From: Erysipelotrichales bacterium
GTDB lineage: Bacteria > Bacillota_I > Bacilli_A > Erysipelotrichales > Erysipelotrichaceae
Assembly (NCBI GenBank): GCA_910576345.1
Contig: CAJTIT010000010.1
Span: forward strand, 1 to 64,000
Length of the DNA: 64,000 bases
Reading direction: 5' to 3'
Shown: piece by piece, positions 1 to 9,348 of the stretch
Numbering within the stretch: the first letter of the stretch is position 1
Layout of the letters: every line of letters begins with the position of its first letter
Program-made: the position numbers and the translations under genes
Notes under the pieces: generated by a model
What the model saw: the letters and a program-made list of their open reading frames with translations, nothing else
Told to the model about the DNA's origin: nothing
Database searches by the model: none

Positions 1-424
1 AAGCAGTAAATATAATTACTTTGCTTTGTGTTGTTTGGCATATGAAAAAGGTAGTGGATGTTCATTTTTTGACTTATCCTCTACCTTTTTGAAACCCTAT
101 GATAATTTAGAGCTCACTTTGATCTTCTCAAAACCCTACATTAATTTAGAGCGTTTTTTTACAAAACCCTACGATAATTTAGAGCCCCATAATAAAAGGC
201 TGAAATGCACTTTTTTTTGCTTGGTTGAATTTGAGTGGGCAAAAATGAGTAGGAGCTCAATTTTAATGATTTGGTAAACTATGATGTAATAATTATAAAG
301 GACAGCTGTTTGAAAATAATAGCGATGGTTTATCTTTTTTTAATTGACATATCGGATCATTTAAACGGATGTAGCAGATGCACAAATCAGAAACATCGTT
401 CTCTCTATTTTACATTTATAATTT
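1..424. other. Gene-free left edge of the window
   Basis: No convincing gene is seen here. An 83-codon open frame on the plus strand lacks a ribosome site and translates the short direct repeats described separately, so I treat it as chance. The stretch is AT-rich and lies beyond the 3' end of the minus-strand chloride channel gene. Confidence 0.5.
92..185. repeat. Three tandem-spaced 22-bp direct repeats
   Basis: Three near-identical copies of AAACCCTATGATAATTTAGAGC-like sequence begin at 92, 131 and 164. They differ at two or three positions in the centre and are separated by 17 and 11 bp. Short iterated sites of this kind occur at the ends of some insertion sequences, where a transposase binds several copies, and in regulatory arrays. 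No transposase gene is visible, but the window edge is only 91 bp away, so a truncated element is possible. The repeats are seen directly; the insertion-sequence reading is inference. Confidence 0.6.
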
Positions 425-1684
425 TTATTCCTGTTTTTTATCAATGAATTTTGGCGAGAATTTGGAATACATGATTTTTTGTTCATGATACAGACTGTCA
501 TAACCTGATAACATATATGCGATCGCATCTGCAAGTAAGAAATAGGCTATGCCTTGGAAACCAAACAATTCAAAACTCAAAAATAAAGATGTCAACGGGC
601 AGTTGGTTACACCACAAAAAACACTCATTAAGCCAATTCCGGCACAAAAAGAGGGTGAAAGAGAAAATATGGAACCAAACAGACATCCAAACGCTGCTCC
701 AACAAAAAAGCTTGGTACGATTTCTCCGCCTTTGAATCCACAGCCTAAAGTGACAGCGGTAAAGATCATTTTCAATAAAAATGCTTCCGCTATCACATGT
801 CCTTCCATACAGGTCTCAATCACATCCATGCCTGCGCCAAGATAACGATGACCAAATAGCGCTGCTGCGACAATCAAACAAACGCCGCCAAATATCATAC
901 GTATATATGGATTGGGAAACCACATGCGAAACAGATCTTCTGTTCGATGTAGCAATTTACAAAAACAACGCGCAATGATTGCGCAAAGAATGCCCAATAA
1001 GATGATTTTGCATGCACTTACAAATTCCAGCTGTGGTACTTGAGAAATGATAAAATGTTCACCTTGTATGCCTAAAAACTGCGCAAGACAAACCGCAATG
1101 ATACTGGCAATGGCGCAAGGAACCAATGCCGCATAATACATGATACCCACACTGATCACTTCCATGGGGAAAATGGCTGCAGTAATGCATGTGCCAAACA
1201 ATGCGGAAAAAGCCGCACTCATTCCACACATCGTAATGATATGGGAATCTTTTTCATCCAGTTTGAAACGGATGCCAATTTGATGAGCCAGCGATCCACC
1301 AATCTGTAAAGCCGCTCCTTCCCGTCCAGCACTTCCGCCAAACAAATGCGTCAGCGCTGTGGATATAAAAATCAAAGGTGTCATGCGAAGCGGAATTTGA
1401 TCACTGGTGCGAACGGCGCTGATGACCATATTGGTGCCTTTGCTTTTTCTTACACCGCTGAATCGATACAACGCCACAATCAAACATCCACCGAATGGTA
1501 AAAAATAAATGATCCACGGCGTAGACAATCGCACATCTTGGACAAAGCGCAGTGCATAAGAAAATGCGGCTGCGCAGCTTCCAACGATGATGCCAACCAT
1601 ACTTGCCAATATCAGCCATTTGATAAAAATGCGGGAATGGTTCCATTCTTCCAACATCCAATCTTTTTGTTTTTCAAAATTCAT
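425..1684 (-). CDS. ClC-family chloride channel or transporter
   Basis: Polytopic membrane protein of about 419 residues, a normal length for a bacterial ClC protein that moves chloride or a similar anion across the cytoplasmic membrane. The signature GGSAGREGAALQIG lies at about residues 116-129 and includes the gating glutamate of the GREG motif. A second filter-like motif, KGGEIVPSFFVGA, occurs in the C-terminal third. The usual first GSGIP motif is replaced by a SKGTNM-like sequence, so ion selectivity is uncertain. The open frame extends to 1783, but GAGAGG lies just upstream of the ATG at 1684, and the longer version would run into the divergent signal peptidase gene. No CBS domain follows the membrane part. 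Confidence 0.85.
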   Translation of the reverse strand: MNFEKQKDWMLEEWNHSRIFIKWLILASMVGIIVGSCAAAFSYALRFVQDVRLSTPWIIYFLPFGGCLIVALYRFSGVRKSKGTNMVISAVRTSDQIPLRMTPLIFISTALTHLFGGSAGREGAALQIGGSLAHQIGIRFKLDEKDSHIITMCGMSAAFSALFGTCITAAIFPMEVISVGIMYYAALVPCAIASIIAVCLAQFLGIQGEHFIISQVPQLEFVSACKIILLGILCAIIARCFCKLLHRTEDLFRMWFPNPYIRMIFGGVCLIVAAALFGHRYLGAGMDVIETCMEGHVIAEAFLLKMIFTAVTLGCGFKGGEIVPSFFVGAAFGCLFGSIFSLSPSFCAGIGLMSVFCGVTNCPLTSLFLSFELFGFQGIAYFLLADAIAYMLSGYDSLYHEQKIMYSKFSPKFIDKKQE

Positions 1685-1781
1685 ATGTGAAAACCTCTCT
1701 ATTCCTTGTTTAAAACTGACAAAATCAAACAGAAAATGCAAATCATGATGGTTATACTGATACAAAAGGCAGGTGATTTCC

Positions 1782-2270
1782 ATGCGCTGTAAACAAATCT
1801 TTTATGCGCTTTTTTACTATCTGTGTATGATCATAGGCGCTTATATCGCTGTTTTTATATTTACGCATGTTTTGTTCACGCCTGTTTATGTGAATGGAAA
1901 CAGTATGGAACCAAACATTGCAGAAGGCACGATTGGCTTTTCCAATATTGCAACACGTCATATATCCGGTATACAGCGTTTTGATATCATTGTGTTTACG
2001 CATAATGATGAATGGATGATCAAACGTGTCATTGCCCTTCCAAAGGAAACGATTGAAGTAAAAGACAACACGCTGTATATTGATGGCATGGAAATAGAAC
2101 AGCCATTTTTAACAGAAGATGTTTTGACATCCGATATCGCTTTGATACGCTTATCCGATCAAGAAATCTATGTATTGGGAGACAATCGAAACAATTCCAT
2201 GGATTCACGTATGTTTGGCGCCATTCATCTATCGGATGTGATCGGTAAGGATCTTTATGCCATGCGCTGA
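1782..2270 (+). CDS. lepB: Type I signal peptidase
   Basis: Membrane-bound serine protease of 162 residues that removes signal peptides from secreted proteins on the outer face of the membrane. One N-terminal transmembrane segment spans about residues 8-32. The catalytic serine lies in GNSMEP (Ser41), the catalytic lysine in IKRVIALP (Lys81), and the C-terminal box is GDNRNNSMDSR (about 133-143). The open frame allows a GTG at 1773, but that codon overlaps the ribosome site AGGTGA, so the ATG at 1782 is preferred. The gene diverges from the chloride channel, and its 3' end overlaps the convergent tag gene by 42 bp. A housekeeping role is likely; it could also serve the secreted toxin operon farther on. 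Confidence 0.9.
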   Translation: MRCKQIFYALFYYLCMIIGAYIAVFIFTHVLFTPVYVNGNSMEPNIAEGTIGFSNIATRHISGIQRFDIIVFTHNDEWMIKRVIALPKETIEVKDNTLYIDGMEIEQPFLTEDVLTSDIALIRLSDQEIYVLGDNRNNSMDSRMFGAIHLSDVIGKDLYAMR

Positions 2271-2834
2271 TTCTATGGACGCCTGATATTCTTTACACCA
2301 GACCATATGATCATTGATGACACCGATCGCTTGTAAAAACGAATAAATAATGGTTGTGCCTACAAAGGAAAAACCACGTTTCTTTAGATCCTTACTGATG
2401 CGATCGGACAATGCATCATGAGCAGGCATTTCACTTTGATCTTGCAAAGCGTGATTGATTTGTTTTCCATCTGTGAATGACCATAGATACGCAAAGAAAC
2501 TACCGTATTCTTTTTGTATTTGTTGTACGCATTTTGCATTTTGAATGGCGCTTTTGATTTTTAAACGATTGCGGATAATGCCTTTGTTTTGTAAAAGCGA
2601 TGCGTATTTGACTTCATCATACTGTGCAACCACATCAATATCAAATGCATCAAATGCTTGATAGAAAGCATCGCGTTTTTTTAAAATCGTTTCCCAAGAA
2701 AGACCTGCCTGCATGCCTTCCAATACGAGAAATTCAAATAGTTTTTGATCGTCTGTGACAACTTTTCCCCATTGTTCGTCATGATAGCGAACATTATATT
2801 CTCCAACTGCCCAAGGACATCGTTTTTCATTCAT
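2229..2834 (-). CDS. tag: DNA-3-methyladenine glycosylase I
   Basis: Base-excision repair enzyme of 201 residues that removes 3-methyladenine from alkylated DNA. The N-terminus RCPWAV holds the first zinc-ligand cysteine (Cys6), RYHDEQWG holds the histidine, EGMQAGLSWETIL is the conserved helical core, and DHMVWC near the C-terminus provides the H-x3-C pair of the zinc snap. The length is typical of the family. AGGAGG lies nine bases before the ATG. The 3' ends of tag and lepB overlap by 42 bp on opposite strands, so convergent transcripts would be antisense there. It is probably the last gene of the addB-addA-DUF5662-tag run. Confidence 0.92.
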   Translation of the reverse strand: MNEKRCPWAVGEYNVRYHDEQWGKVVTDDQKLFEFLVLEGMQAGLSWETILKKRDAFYQAFDAFDIDVVAQYDEVKYASLLQNKGIIRNRLKIKSAIQNAKCVQQIQKEYGSFFAYLWSFTDGKQINHALQDQSEMPAHDALSDRISKDLKKRGFSFVGTTIIYSFLQAIGVINDHMVWCKEYQASIESAHGIKILTDHIR

Positions 2835-2846
2835 TTTATGATCCTC

Positions 2847-3401
2847 CTATTCACTTTCTTTCATCACAAGCGCATAGCCTTCTTTAAAAACGGTCGTGCG
2901 GATCCAATCAAATGTTTCTTTTTGTGGATGCGTACTTAAATGCCGTAACATGCATTCCAATAAATCTTTGGTGCCTTGTTCCATCAAAACATTATCATAG
3001 TTTTTTAAGAAATATGCCAATGCGCTGTCGGATCGATAGCGTTGTTTTTCATAAACCATCGTGGCGGCTACACGATCGCAGAACATTTCCACCACATAGC
3101 GTACCGGCATACGAACCGGAATGCATCTGCCATGCGTGAGTTCTGTCCAATATTCCCAATGATGTCGATTCCTTCCTTTATGGTGGAGCCATGCGTTAGA
3201 GAAACCATACAATTCACGTTCATAACCGTTAGGACTGCGATCGCCTTGAAAATATTTCACGCCGGTAGAAAATTCAATCCATGAATATTTGGATAAATCA
3301 TGGCAAAGGCCTTGACGATATAACCCAAGCTGAAAACAAAATTTCATGACCAGCCATTTGTGATGATTGATTGTTGTCAGATGTCCGATAAAGTTATGCA
3401 T
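2847..3401 (-). CDS. DUF5662 family protein
   Basis: Soluble, histidine- and tryptophan-rich protein of about 184 residues resembling the DUF5662 family, whose function is unknown. Recognisable segments are HLTTINHHKWLVM near the start, CHDLSKYSWIEF around residue 35 and HHKGRNRHHWEYW around residue 75, which together suggest a metal-binding helical protein. AAGGA lies eight bases before the ATG at 3401, whereas the ATG at 3407 would be only two bases away. The start overlaps the addA stop by eight bases, implying translational coupling. An open frame running upstream to 3506 is inside addA and is not used. Confidence 0.65.
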   Translation of the reverse strand: MHNFIGHLTTINHHKWLVMKFCFQLGLYRQGLCHDLSKYSWIEFSTGVKYFQGDRSPNGYERELYGFSNAWLHHKGRNRHHWEYWTELTHGRCIPVRMPVRYVVEMFCDRVAATMVYEKQRYRSDSALAYFLKNYDNVLMEQGTKDLLECMLRHLSTHPQKETFDWIRTTVFKEGYALVMKESE

Positions 3402-6400
3402 TTTCATGTTCCTTCTTTCTGACAAAGATTTCCTTATGTAAATGAAACGAATACAGATAGGATTCGATTTTATGATAAGGATAGATCTGATGCATGGCAT
3501 CCTCATAGGCCATCAGCTGCTTATAATATAAGGAAAGGAATTGTGATTCTTTGGATAATGCGTCGCTTTTAAAATCAATGATGATGATCGTTGATTCGTT
3601 GATTGCCACATAATCCATATAGCCATGCACAATGTCTTGATCTTTCTGGATCATGAACGGAAGTTCATGATAAATTTGTGTAAAAGATCGTGTGGTTTGA
3701 AACAGTTGGTTTTGGTTCAGCTGTTCCAGCGCATGACGCTCATGGAAGTGCATGTTGGCATCCAGTTTTTCATAGTCTTCCATTTGCCAGAAACGATCGG
3801 GAAGTTTTTCTACCCATTGGTGTAACAAAGTTCCATATTCCATCCCATCGTTTTTTTGGAAAGTCAGTTTGGGAATTGCCGTTTTATACATGGAAGGGGA
3901 AGATTGTGCAAAACTTGGTGTTGCTTTGTCATAATAAGCAATTTTTATATGTTTTTGATCGATCGCTGGTTCTGTTTCTTTGTTCCACATATGTAGGATT
4001 TCTTTAACGACGAACAAAGGATTGGGTTCATGCGCCAGTTGGCTGTGTAGAAACCATGCACTGTATCCGCCACGCGCAAAGACCGTGGCGCCACTGAGTT
4101 TAGTTTCGTAATCCTTCATGGATCGAATCGTATCGACAATATGCATTTCCTGTTGGGCTCTTGTTGTTGCCACATAGAGAATGCGCATTTCTTCTTCCAG
4201 TTCTTCCATATCTTTTTTATGTTCCATCGCCATACGAAACAGTGTTTTACGAACACAACGTTGCTGATCCATATATTGCATCGCAATGCCTAGTTCGTCA
4301 TCGAAGATGCATAAATCATGGAATTCAATCGGCGTTTGTTTGGAATTGGACCAAAGGAACACAATCGGAAACTGAAGCCCTTTTGATTGGTGAATACTCA
4401 TGACACGCACCACATCATCCTCACTGCCGATTGGAATTGCTTCACCGCTATCCGCTGCGGTCAATGTTTCCAGTTCATGCAAAAATGCCAGCACACTTTG
4501 TCCTTTTTCTTTTTCAAAATTCAAGGCGTGCTCAAATAACAAATCTAAATTTGTGCGCTCTTGAACATGGATGCCTTCCTGATAATAGTTGTTCACATCA
4601 TAGAGTGTGCTTAACATATCACAAATGGATGTTGTTGCTTGTTGGATGCGAATGGTTTCAAATACGCTCCATGCCGGATGTTGGATGCGTTTCATATAGC
4701 TGTAATAATGATCGAAAGATGGATCCAGTTTCATTTTGCTTAATTCTTCTACGGATATTTGATACATGTAGGAAGTCATGACGGCCACAAAATGCAGGTC
4801 ATCATAAGGATCCATGCATGCGTATAGATGGGAGATGATGGTAGAAACCGCCGAAGATTGATAAAATCCGGTTTTGACGTCAATGAAATAAGGAATGTGA
4901 ACTTCATCGAAGGCTTGGCGAAGATCTTGTTTTTTCGCATTTGATCGTACCAGTACGACGAAATCTTTCCATTGACGGTTTTGAAGACGATGCATGGAGA
5001 TGATTTGAGACGCAATGTAGGAAGCCTTCCATTCGTCATTGGAAAGAATAAGGTCGCTTTCCTCTTTAAGTTCTTGTGTGTGCAACGCATGAAATTGAAC
5101 GATCGTATTGTCGACTTCCTGTTGGGGGATACCGATTTTTACATCATCTTCCTTGGTATAGGAACAGTGGAATTCAGAAAGATTCATCAGTTCTTTGAAT
5201 AAAGCATTGTTAAAATCCACAATTGTTTTTTTGGAGCGATAGTTATGGGATAAATACAGTACTTCATCTTTATCTGTCGCATACGTGATCATATCGCGCA
5301 TGAGTTTTGGTTTGGCATGTCGAAAACCATAGATGGATTGTTTGATGTCGCCGACACGAAAAACGTTGTTGTCGCGGCAGATGAGCTGTATCAATTCCTG
5401 TTGGACATCATTGGAATCTTGGAATTCATCCACCATGATTTCATCAAATAATTCTTGGTATTGTTTTGCGATTTCATGATCATTGGCTTTGAGTATGCGT
5501 AAGGAAAAATGTTCCATGTCATCAAAATCAATGCATTCTTGTTTGCGTTTTATGTCCGCAAATTCTTGAAGATAGTGTTTGCACATGTCAATGAGTTTTC
5601 GCAAGGGTTCTTTTAATTCTTTGATGTCATGAAGCAGTATTGATTCTTCATATAATCGCTCCAGCCATGTATCTTCCATGGTGATGATGGTTTTGCGCAT
5701 TGCGTCATAGGATGTGTCTGATTTATCCGGTGAAGTTGGAGGGACGATATGACAAAGTGCGATGAATCGTTGGCGAAATTCGTTATAGTTTTCTTCATGG
5801 ATGGCATCTTGTAGCGGTGGGATCGCATCGCATTTCTGTTGCATTGATTCCAGTTTTTTTGTCTTGTCTTGATAATGTATGTGGATATGGTTGAAAAGTG
5901 CATCACAGGCTTCCTGATAGAGTTTTGTCTGTATGGAAAGATCGTGAAAAAACAAAGTCTTGATTGGTTTTGGCACATCTTTGATTGATGTGTATTCTTG
6001 ATAATGATGCAGACAATCGCTGAGCCAGCTTTGCGGATCGCTTTTTGCATTTGCAAGGGAAGCGAGTGCGATAATGGCTTTGGAAAGTTGTGTATCGTTT
6101 TCCGCTCTAGGAGAAAACATCATGGTCAGTCTTACAAAGGCATGATCCATTGTCTGATATTGATGATCGAATGCTTTTTGCAAGGCGCGCTTTTTATAGG
6201 CGTTTGCCTGCGCATCATCAAGAATGTGAGTTACCATATTTGCGGATAGTCCAATGGTATAATAATGTTCTTGCAAAATAGACAGACAGAAGGAATGGAT
6301 GGTGGAAATATGTGCCGTTTGAAGGGCGGAAAGCTGGTTGACTATATATTGTTTTTCTGTTTCGTTTGTACTTTGTGAAAGTCGCTTGTCTAATTCAAAC

Positions 6401-6606
6401 GCCAATCGTTTTTTCATTTCGTTCGCAGCTGCTTCGGTGAAGGTCATTGCCAGAATATGATCTAAGGATATGCCTTCTTTTAAAACAAGATCGACAAGTC
6501 GGGCAATTAACACGGTTGTTTTTCCGGCGCCGGCGGATGCAGAAACCAAGATGTTTTTGTTTCTTGTTTCAATGGCTTTTTTTTGTTGGGGATTCCATGT
6601 CGGCAT
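3394..6606 (-). CDS. addA: ATP-dependent helicase/nuclease subunit A
   Basis: Large subunit (1070 residues) of the AddAB helicase-nuclease, which resects double-strand breaks for RecA-dependent repair and degrades foreign linear DNA. The Walker A motif ASAGAGKT is at residues 23-30, the UvrD-type motif DEFQDSN lies about a third of the way in, and a C-terminal RecB-like nuclease motif (GYMDYVAI followed by IIIIDFKSD) is at about 990-1020. It is somewhat shorter than the roughly 1230 residues of Bacillus AddA. AAGGAGAGG precedes the ATG, and only one base separates it from the addB stop, so the two genes form an operon. DUF5662 overlaps its 3' end. Confidence 0.93.
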   Translation of the reverse strand: MPTWNPQQKKAIETRNKNILVSASAGAGKTTVLIARLVDLVLKEGISLDHILAMTFTEAAANEMKKRLAFELDKRLSQSTNETEKQYIVNQLSALQTAHISTIHSFCLSILQEHYYTIGLSANMVTHILDDAQANAYKKRALQKAFDHQYQTMDHAFVRLTMMFSPRAENDTQLSKAIIALASLANAKSDPQSWLSDCLHHYQEYTSIKDVPKPIKTLFFHDLSIQTKLYQEACDALFNHIHIHYQDKTKKLESMQQKCDAIPPLQDAIHEENYNEFRQRFIALCHIVPPTSPDKSDTSYDAMRKTIITMEDTWLERLYEESILLHDIKELKEPLRKLIDMCKHYLQEFADIKRKQECIDFDDMEHFSLRILKANDHEIAKQYQELFDEIMVDEFQDSNDVQQELIQLICRDNNVFRVGDIKQSIYGFRHAKPKLMRDMITYATDKDEVLYLSHNYRSKKTIVDFNNALFKELMNLSEFHCSYTKEDDVKIGIPQQEVDNTIVQFHALHTQELKEESDLILSNDEWKASYIASQIISMHRLQNRQWKDFVVLVRSNAKKQDLRQAFDEVHIPYFIDVKTGFYQSSAVSTIISHLYACMDPYDDLHFVAVMTSYMYQISVEELSKMKLDPSFDHYYSYMKRIQHPAWSVFETIRIQQATTSICDMLSTLYDVNNYYQEGIHVQERTNLDLLFEHALNFEKEKGQSVLAFLHELETLTAADSGEAIPIGSEDDVVRVMSIHQSKGLQFPIVFLWSNSKQTPIEFHDLCIFDDELGIAMQYMDQQRCVRKTLFRMAMEHKKDMEELEEEMRILYVATTRAQQEMHIVDTIRSMKDYETKLSGATVFARGGYSAWFLHSQLAHEPNPLFVVKEILHMWNKETEPAIDQKHIKIAYYDKATPSFAQSSPSMYKTAIPKLTFQKNDGMEYGTLLHQWVEKLPDRFWQMEDYEKLDANMHFHERHALEQLNQNQLFQTTRSFTQIYHELPFMIQKDQDIVHGYMDYVAINESTIIIIDFKSDALSKESQFLSLYYKQLMAYEDAMHQIYPYHKIESYLYSFHLHKEIFVRKKEHENA

Positions 6607-6607
6607 C

Positions 6608-9235
6608 TTATTCCTCTCCTTCCTGTGTAATCAAAGGCTGCGGTTTGCGCCAGAAACCATGGAAACGACAAATCGATTGAAATTTACAGAAGGTACATGC
6701 ATCTTTGATTGGTTCACATGCGATATGTCCATTTAATATAGATTCTGTGATTGTGTTCATCATGGTTTGAAATTGTTCTTTGTATTCATCTAGATTATGA
6801 ATGGTTCTGATCACAATGTCGCCGTCTTTGTTTTTGCGCAAACCAAGAATGTGGGTGCCGTCATCATCCAGGATATCTGCGTCTTTATGAAAGGTCCAGC
6901 CGTTAAGACGATGGCGTGCTTTTTTTTGTGTTTGATAATCTTCACGGTTGTATTTTACATAAGTTATCGGCCTGCGTTTCATTTTGCCGGCAGCGACAGA
7001 TAGCGTATCGATCAAGAAGGAATAGTAATATACACCCAATACTTCTTTTTGAAACGTTTCTTTTGCATACAGCGCATACGCCAGTAATTGTAGCTGAAGT
7101 CCGGCCTGTACATCGCTTAGGGACAATGATTTTGGACTGCTTTTGTAGTCAATGATGCGTATGTATCCTTCACTTGCATCAATGCGGTCTATAAAACCAT
7201 GCATACAAAGCGTGATGTTTTGTTTGGTTGGAATGTCCCACCAAAATTCATGTTCACAGGCATAAGGAGCGATATGTGCATGAGCTTCCATTTCTTTCAT
7301 ATAATTGAGATTGTATTGTATTGTGTTCATTAAGCGTTGTTTTAAAAGTGGCAGTTGAAGCTGAAACGTTGGATAAATCTGTACCATATGATGAAGTTGT
7401 TCATCCATCAGCGCTTCGATTTCAGTTAACAAAACATGAGGATAGTCTTTGCCATGGCGATTGACAATGCTTTCCAGTATATAATGGGTAAGTGTGCCGA
7501 TTCTGCTTTGCGAAAATTCGTATTCGATGGGTTCTCTGATTTTTAATCCATAGGTTAGAAAATAGGAGAACGGACATTTCATATAACGCTCAAATGCGGA
7601 AATGGAGCCATAAAGCTTTTGATCCTTTATGAACAGTTTATGGCTGATGGCCGGATCCAGTTTATGTGTGGTTGACGTGATATGGTTGTATTCGATTGGT
7701 TCTTTCATCTGTGCCATTTGACCTGTGAATTGATCCATTTCCAGTGCGCTTTCATTTGTTTTTCCTTGATAAGATGCGATGGGATAAGATACGCGCAATT
7801 CATCGAATGTGGACAAACATGTTTCCAGTTGTGTTCGATGGATATGGTTTCGTACTTGTAGACTCGGGTAGGAAGGCAAATTTTGTATATAGCTTTCATT
7901 AAACAACCCGGTTTTGATGGGATAAGCCGGATAGTTGGATTGGGTTGCGCCAAATACCATGCATATGTTTCCGTTTATGTAGGGTTCTTTCATTGTCGTT
8001 ACCGATACACCATAGCTATGATTGCTTGTTTCTTGTTCCTTGATGTCTTTTAACAGTTCGATTAAAAATGGAATATCCCTTTGATCGTGGAAGTAAGGAA
8101 GGTATGTTTCTAATGTCTGATGAATGGATTTGAATATGGCGCTGTCTTGTTCACGGTGCGTGTCCATACGCACATATTCATCAATCAACAGACAAAGTTC
8201 TTTGGGGTCTTTGGTTGTTTGAAGTCTTTTTAGTTTTGGTTTACGCTGTTCTTTAAATGTTTGTGCATTGATTTCTAATTGGCGCAATCGATCAATGTCG
8301 AATTGTGTAATCAATTGGGAAGGCGTTGCGTTTTCTTTGATATGGGTGAATGAATCTTCGAAGGATTTCTGAAAAATTTGGAGATATTCCAAGAAGTCTT
8401 TTTGAAGATGCGAGGATTCTGTTTCGGCATGAATGAGGTCAATCAAGTTTGCGGTGGTGGGTTCTTGACAGTATTGAAAATATCGCTGATATTGTATGGA
8501 AATATTGGATGCTTTGGATTGTTTGCGATTGGTAAAGGGAATATGGTAGCGTGTGAATACTTGTTTGATCAAGGGAAGATAGGAATCATCACAAACGGCA
8601 ATGCGAATTTGATGCGCATCCATATGTTTTTGGATGATGTGTTGGGCAGCTGCTTCTACTTCTTTGCGCTTGTTTATGGAATATACATAGCTTGTATGTA
8701 CAGTTTTTTTAGGATATGCTAGTTTTTTTGCGCCTTGTTCATACAGTTTTTGTATTCTGAAATGATCTTCGTATGACCATAGGGTATCGAGTATGTAAAC
8801 TTGTTTGATGTTGGCAATGGTTTTGAATGCTTCGTTTTCTAAATCTTGGTTTGTTTGTATGGGGTATAGTTTTGAAATGATTTCTTTTAATTCTTTTTGT
8901 GTTTGGTTATGATTGGGCATATCTTCTGTTGTACAGCCGTAGAGTTTCATTTCTTGAATGAAGCGTTGGCATTGTTTGAGGAAATCCAAACTTTGATCAA
9001 TGGAAGCGAAAATATGCGTGGGAAAGTCTTTGAGTTGTTCGCGATAGGATAGAATCAGTTGTAAAGGATGGATGGTGTTTGTTTGGTGTTTTTCTAAAAA
9101 CGCTTGTAAAGAAAGGATTCGGATTCCGATGCATCCGTTTGTGTCTTGTAAAATCTGCCTGCGGATTTCTTGATGGAGATGGGATGGGGCGATGATGGTA
9201 CAAGGTCTTTTGATATTTGAAAAAATAGTCGGCAT
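6608..9235 (-). CDS. addB: ATP-dependent nuclease subunit B
   Basis: Partner subunit of AddA, about 875 residues, with a RecB-like nuclease domain (motif DRIDASEGYIRIIDYKSS at about 690-710). Cysteines in KCPFSYFLTY (about 553) and in ACTFCKFQSIC near the C-terminus form the iron-sulfur cluster that braces the nuclease domain in AddB proteins. The N-terminus begins MPTIFSNIKRPCTIIAP and shows no GxxGxGKT Walker A motif, unlike Bacillus AddB and more like the streptococcal RexB branch. The ATG at 9235 follows AAAGGA with good spacing. The open frame reaches 9325 but would then include the promoter. Confidence 0.9.
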   Translation of the reverse strand: MPTIFSNIKRPCTIIAPSHLHQEIRRQILQDTNGCIGIRILSLQAFLEKHQTNTIHPLQLILSYREQLKDFPTHIFASIDQSLDFLKQCQRFIQEMKLYGCTTEDMPNHNQTQKELKEIISKLYPIQTNQDLENEAFKTIANIKQVYILDTLWSYEDHFRIQKLYEQGAKKLAYPKKTVHTSYVYSINKRKEVEAAAQHIIQKHMDAHQIRIAVCDDSYLPLIKQVFTRYHIPFTNRKQSKASNISIQYQRYFQYCQEPTTANLIDLIHAETESSHLQKDFLEYLQIFQKSFEDSFTHIKENATPSQLITQFDIDRLRQLEINAQTFKEQRKPKLKRLQTTKDPKELCLLIDEYVRMDTHREQDSAIFKSIHQTLETYLPYFHDQRDIPFLIELLKDIKEQETSNHSYGVSVTTMKEPYINGNICMVFGATQSNYPAYPIKTGLFNESYIQNLPSYPSLQVRNHIHRTQLETCLSTFDELRVSYPIASYQGKTNESALEMDQFTGQMAQMKEPIEYNHITSTTHKLDPAISHKLFIKDQKLYGSISAFERYMKCPFSYFLTYGLKIREPIEYEFSQSRIGTLTHYILESIVNRHGKDYPHVLLTEIEALMDEQLHHMVQIYPTFQLQLPLLKQRLMNTIQYNLNYMKEMEAHAHIAPYACEHEFWWDIPTKQNITLCMHGFIDRIDASEGYIRIIDYKSSPKSLSLSDVQAGLQLQLLAYALYAKETFQKEVLGVYYYSFLIDTLSVAAGKMKRRPITYVKYNREDYQTQKKARHRLNGWTFHKDADILDDDGTHILGLRKNKDGDIVIRTIHNLDEYKEQFQTMMNTITESILNGHIACEPIKDACTFCKFQSICRFHGFWRKPQPLITQEGEE

Positions 9236-9271
9236 AGTGATGTTCCTTTCTTTGTTTCGCTGCTTGAATAT

Positions 9272-9300
9272 ATTATATCGTTTTTTAGAAAATGAAACAA
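9272..9300 (-). promoter_or_regulatory. Promoter of the addB-addA operon
   Basis: Read on the minus strand, TTGTTT (9295-9300) and a perfect TATAAT (9272-9277) are separated by 17 bp. This lies about 37 bp before the addB start and supports the shorter addB start codon. Confidence 0.7.
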
Positions 9301-9348
9301 TGGATGCTCTTCTTGTGAAATGCATTTGAATTGATAAAAAACATAAGG

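Noticed and set aside
26-277. 83-codon plus-strand frame at the left edge
   Set aside because: It translates the 22-bp direct repeats and has no ribosome site.
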